Position numbers and translations under genes: made by a program
The notes under the pieces: generated by a model
The model's input: the letters and a program-made list of their open reading frames with translations, nothing else
Database searches by the model: none
What the model was told of the DNA's origin: nothing
Assembly: GCF_014636865.1 (NCBI RefSeq)
Contig: NZ_BMER01000001.1
Location: 2,282,718 to 2,346,717 of the forward strand
Source of the DNA: Parapedobacter pyrenivorans
Lineage (GTDB): Bacteria; Bacteroidota; Bacteroidia; Sphingobacteriales; Sphingobacteriaceae
Length of the DNA: 64,000 nt
Direction: 5' to 3'
In this document: positions 63,333 to 64,000 of the stretch, in pieces
Layout of the letters: every line of letters begins with the position of its first letter
Numbering within the stretch: the first letter of the stretch is position 1

Positions 63333-64000
63333 ATGAACTGGAAACCCAATCCCGATCGTTACAAAAACATGGTTTACAACCGCTGCGGCCGTAGTGGCCT
63401 GAGACTTCCTGCAATATCCCTTGGCCTTTGGAATAATTTTGGTGACGATATGCCGCACCATACCAAGCAATTGATTTGCAGACAGGCGTTCGACCTCGGC
63501 ATTACCCACTTCGACCTGGCTAACAATTATGGCCCGCCCCCGGGAAGTGCCGAATTGGCTTTCGGCCGCATACTAAAAGCAGATTTTGCCGGTCATCGCG
63601 ACGAATTGGTGATTTCGTCGAAAGCGGGTTATGAAATGTGGCCTGGGCCTTATGGCGAATGGGGTAGCCGCAAGTACCTAATTGCGAGTTGCGATCAAAG
63701 CTTAAAAAGAATGGGTGTCGACTATGTGGATATTTTCTATTCTCACCGATTTGACCCCGCTACGCCTCTTGAAGAAACCATGATGGCATTAGATCATATC
63801 GTGCGATCCGGACGGGCACTTTATGTTGGTATTTCATCTTACAATACCAAGCGCACAAAGGAAGCGGTGGCCATTCTCGAAAAATTAGGGACACCTTGCC
63901 TGATTCATCAACCGAGCTATTCGTTACTTAATCGTTGGGTTGAAACCGATGGTCTGCTCGACACATTGGATGAGTCTGGCATTGGATCGATTGTCTTTTC
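63333..64000 (+). CDS. Aldo/keto reductase (YghZ-like), partial
   Basis: NADPH-dependent oxidoreductase, TIM barrel; YghZ relatives reduce methylglyoxal and L-glyceraldehyde 3-phosphate. The visible 222 codons run off the right edge. Catalytic residues: Asp and Tyr in HFDLANNYG, Lys in SSKAGYEMW, and His in YSHRFDP. Start at ATG 63333 (MNWKPNPDRYKNMVYNRCG). It is on the same strand as tsaD, 80 bases downstream. Confidence 0.93.
   Translation, partial: MNWKPNPDRYKNMVYNRCGRSGLRLPAISLGLWNNFGDDMPHHTKQLICRQAFDLGITHFDLANNYGPPPGSAELAFGRILKADFAGHRDELVISSKAGYEMWPGPYGEWGSRKYLIASCDQSLKRMGVDYVDIFYSHRFDPATPLEETMMALDHIVRSGRALYVGISSYNTKRTKEAVAILEKLGTPCLIHQPSYSLLNRWVETDGLLDTLDESGIGSIVF

Noticed and set aside
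1-64000. CRISPR arrays, IS elements, prophage or integration sites
   Set aside because: No regularly spaced repeats, transposase, integrase or flanking duplications were seen.

Overview
The window is a chromosomal segment of a Bacteroidota bacterium, most likely from the Sphingobacteriaceae (Pedobacter/Sphingobacterium/Parapedobacter side). This rests on what the sequence shows: -7 promoter boxes of the Bacteroidota form TAnnTTTG in front of many genes, no consistent Shine-Dalgarno spacing, a tmRNA whose tag ends NGENNYALAA, an rpsL-rpsG-fusA-rpsJ cluster, the thrA-thrB-thrC operon with a fused aspartokinase/homoserine dehydrogenase, and lineage-typical families (7TMR-DISM kinases, DUF4292, TamB next to tsaD, LytS/LytTR pairs). 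The genes are mostly housekeeping, with no prophage, IS element or CRISPR array seen.

Layout. 1-1043: LptF/LptG-type permease (cut by the window edge) and a START-like protein. 1139-1212: tRNA-Met. 1361-3559: a TSUP permease and a secreted persulfide-dioxygenase-like/rhodanese protein overlapping tail to tail, followed by a structured intergenic element (3625-3738). 4016-10869: an unusual cluster of ThiF-nitroreductase fusion, GNAT/autoinducer-synthase-like enzyme, 7TM sensor kinase, receiver-kinase and a convergent receiver protein. 11245-14037: tsf, rpsB, rpsI, rplM, read leftwards. 14130-20043: TPR protein, DUF4292 lipoprotein, EnvC-like activator, TatA and MltD-like transglycosylase. 20072-21340: phosphoribosyltransferase and NlpC/P60 protein. 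21572-26475: threonine operon behind a threonine-rich leader peptide and terminator. 26477-30946: a short metal-receptor-like protein, small membrane protein, LytS/LytTR pair, two tRNA-Pro and an MFS permease. 31030-31334: an internally deleted oxidoreductase pseudogene. 31718-38555: aldose epimerase, M23 peptidase, ClC channel, candidate small RNA, CutC, small basic protein, tRNA-Cys, beta-barrel protein. 38634-42150: the str cluster ending in a 50-nt perfect palindrome. 42304-46904: lipoprotein, tmRNA, thioredoxin-like secreted protein, hisD and hisG with an upstream histidine-rich leader peptide. 47336-55995: glycogen genes (GH31, glgB, glgA, glgC) and mnmE. 56091-57694: an orphan DUF4157 (eCIS/polymorphic-toxin-type) protein and a broken SPFH gene. 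57821-64000: tamB, tsaD and the start of an aldo/keto reductase.

How the parts work together. The thr and his operons each seem to be controlled by translation of a short leader peptide rich in the pathway's end product. The thr leader has a full set of alternative helices; the his leader has the peptide and a hairpin, but I found no clear terminator. The glg genes form a complete glycogen synthesis set (ADP-glucose formation, chain elongation, branching) plus an alpha-glucosidase. The 4016-10392 cluster combines enzymes of the kind that make small signalling molecules with sensor kinases, and is the best candidate for an undescribed system. Several genes (MFS permease, LytS kinase, mnmE) have a -7 box only 4-5 bases before the start codon, which predicts leaderless transcripts. 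Two genes (TSUP permease, tamB) have no usual start codon ahead of their first membrane segment and seem to begin at ATC.
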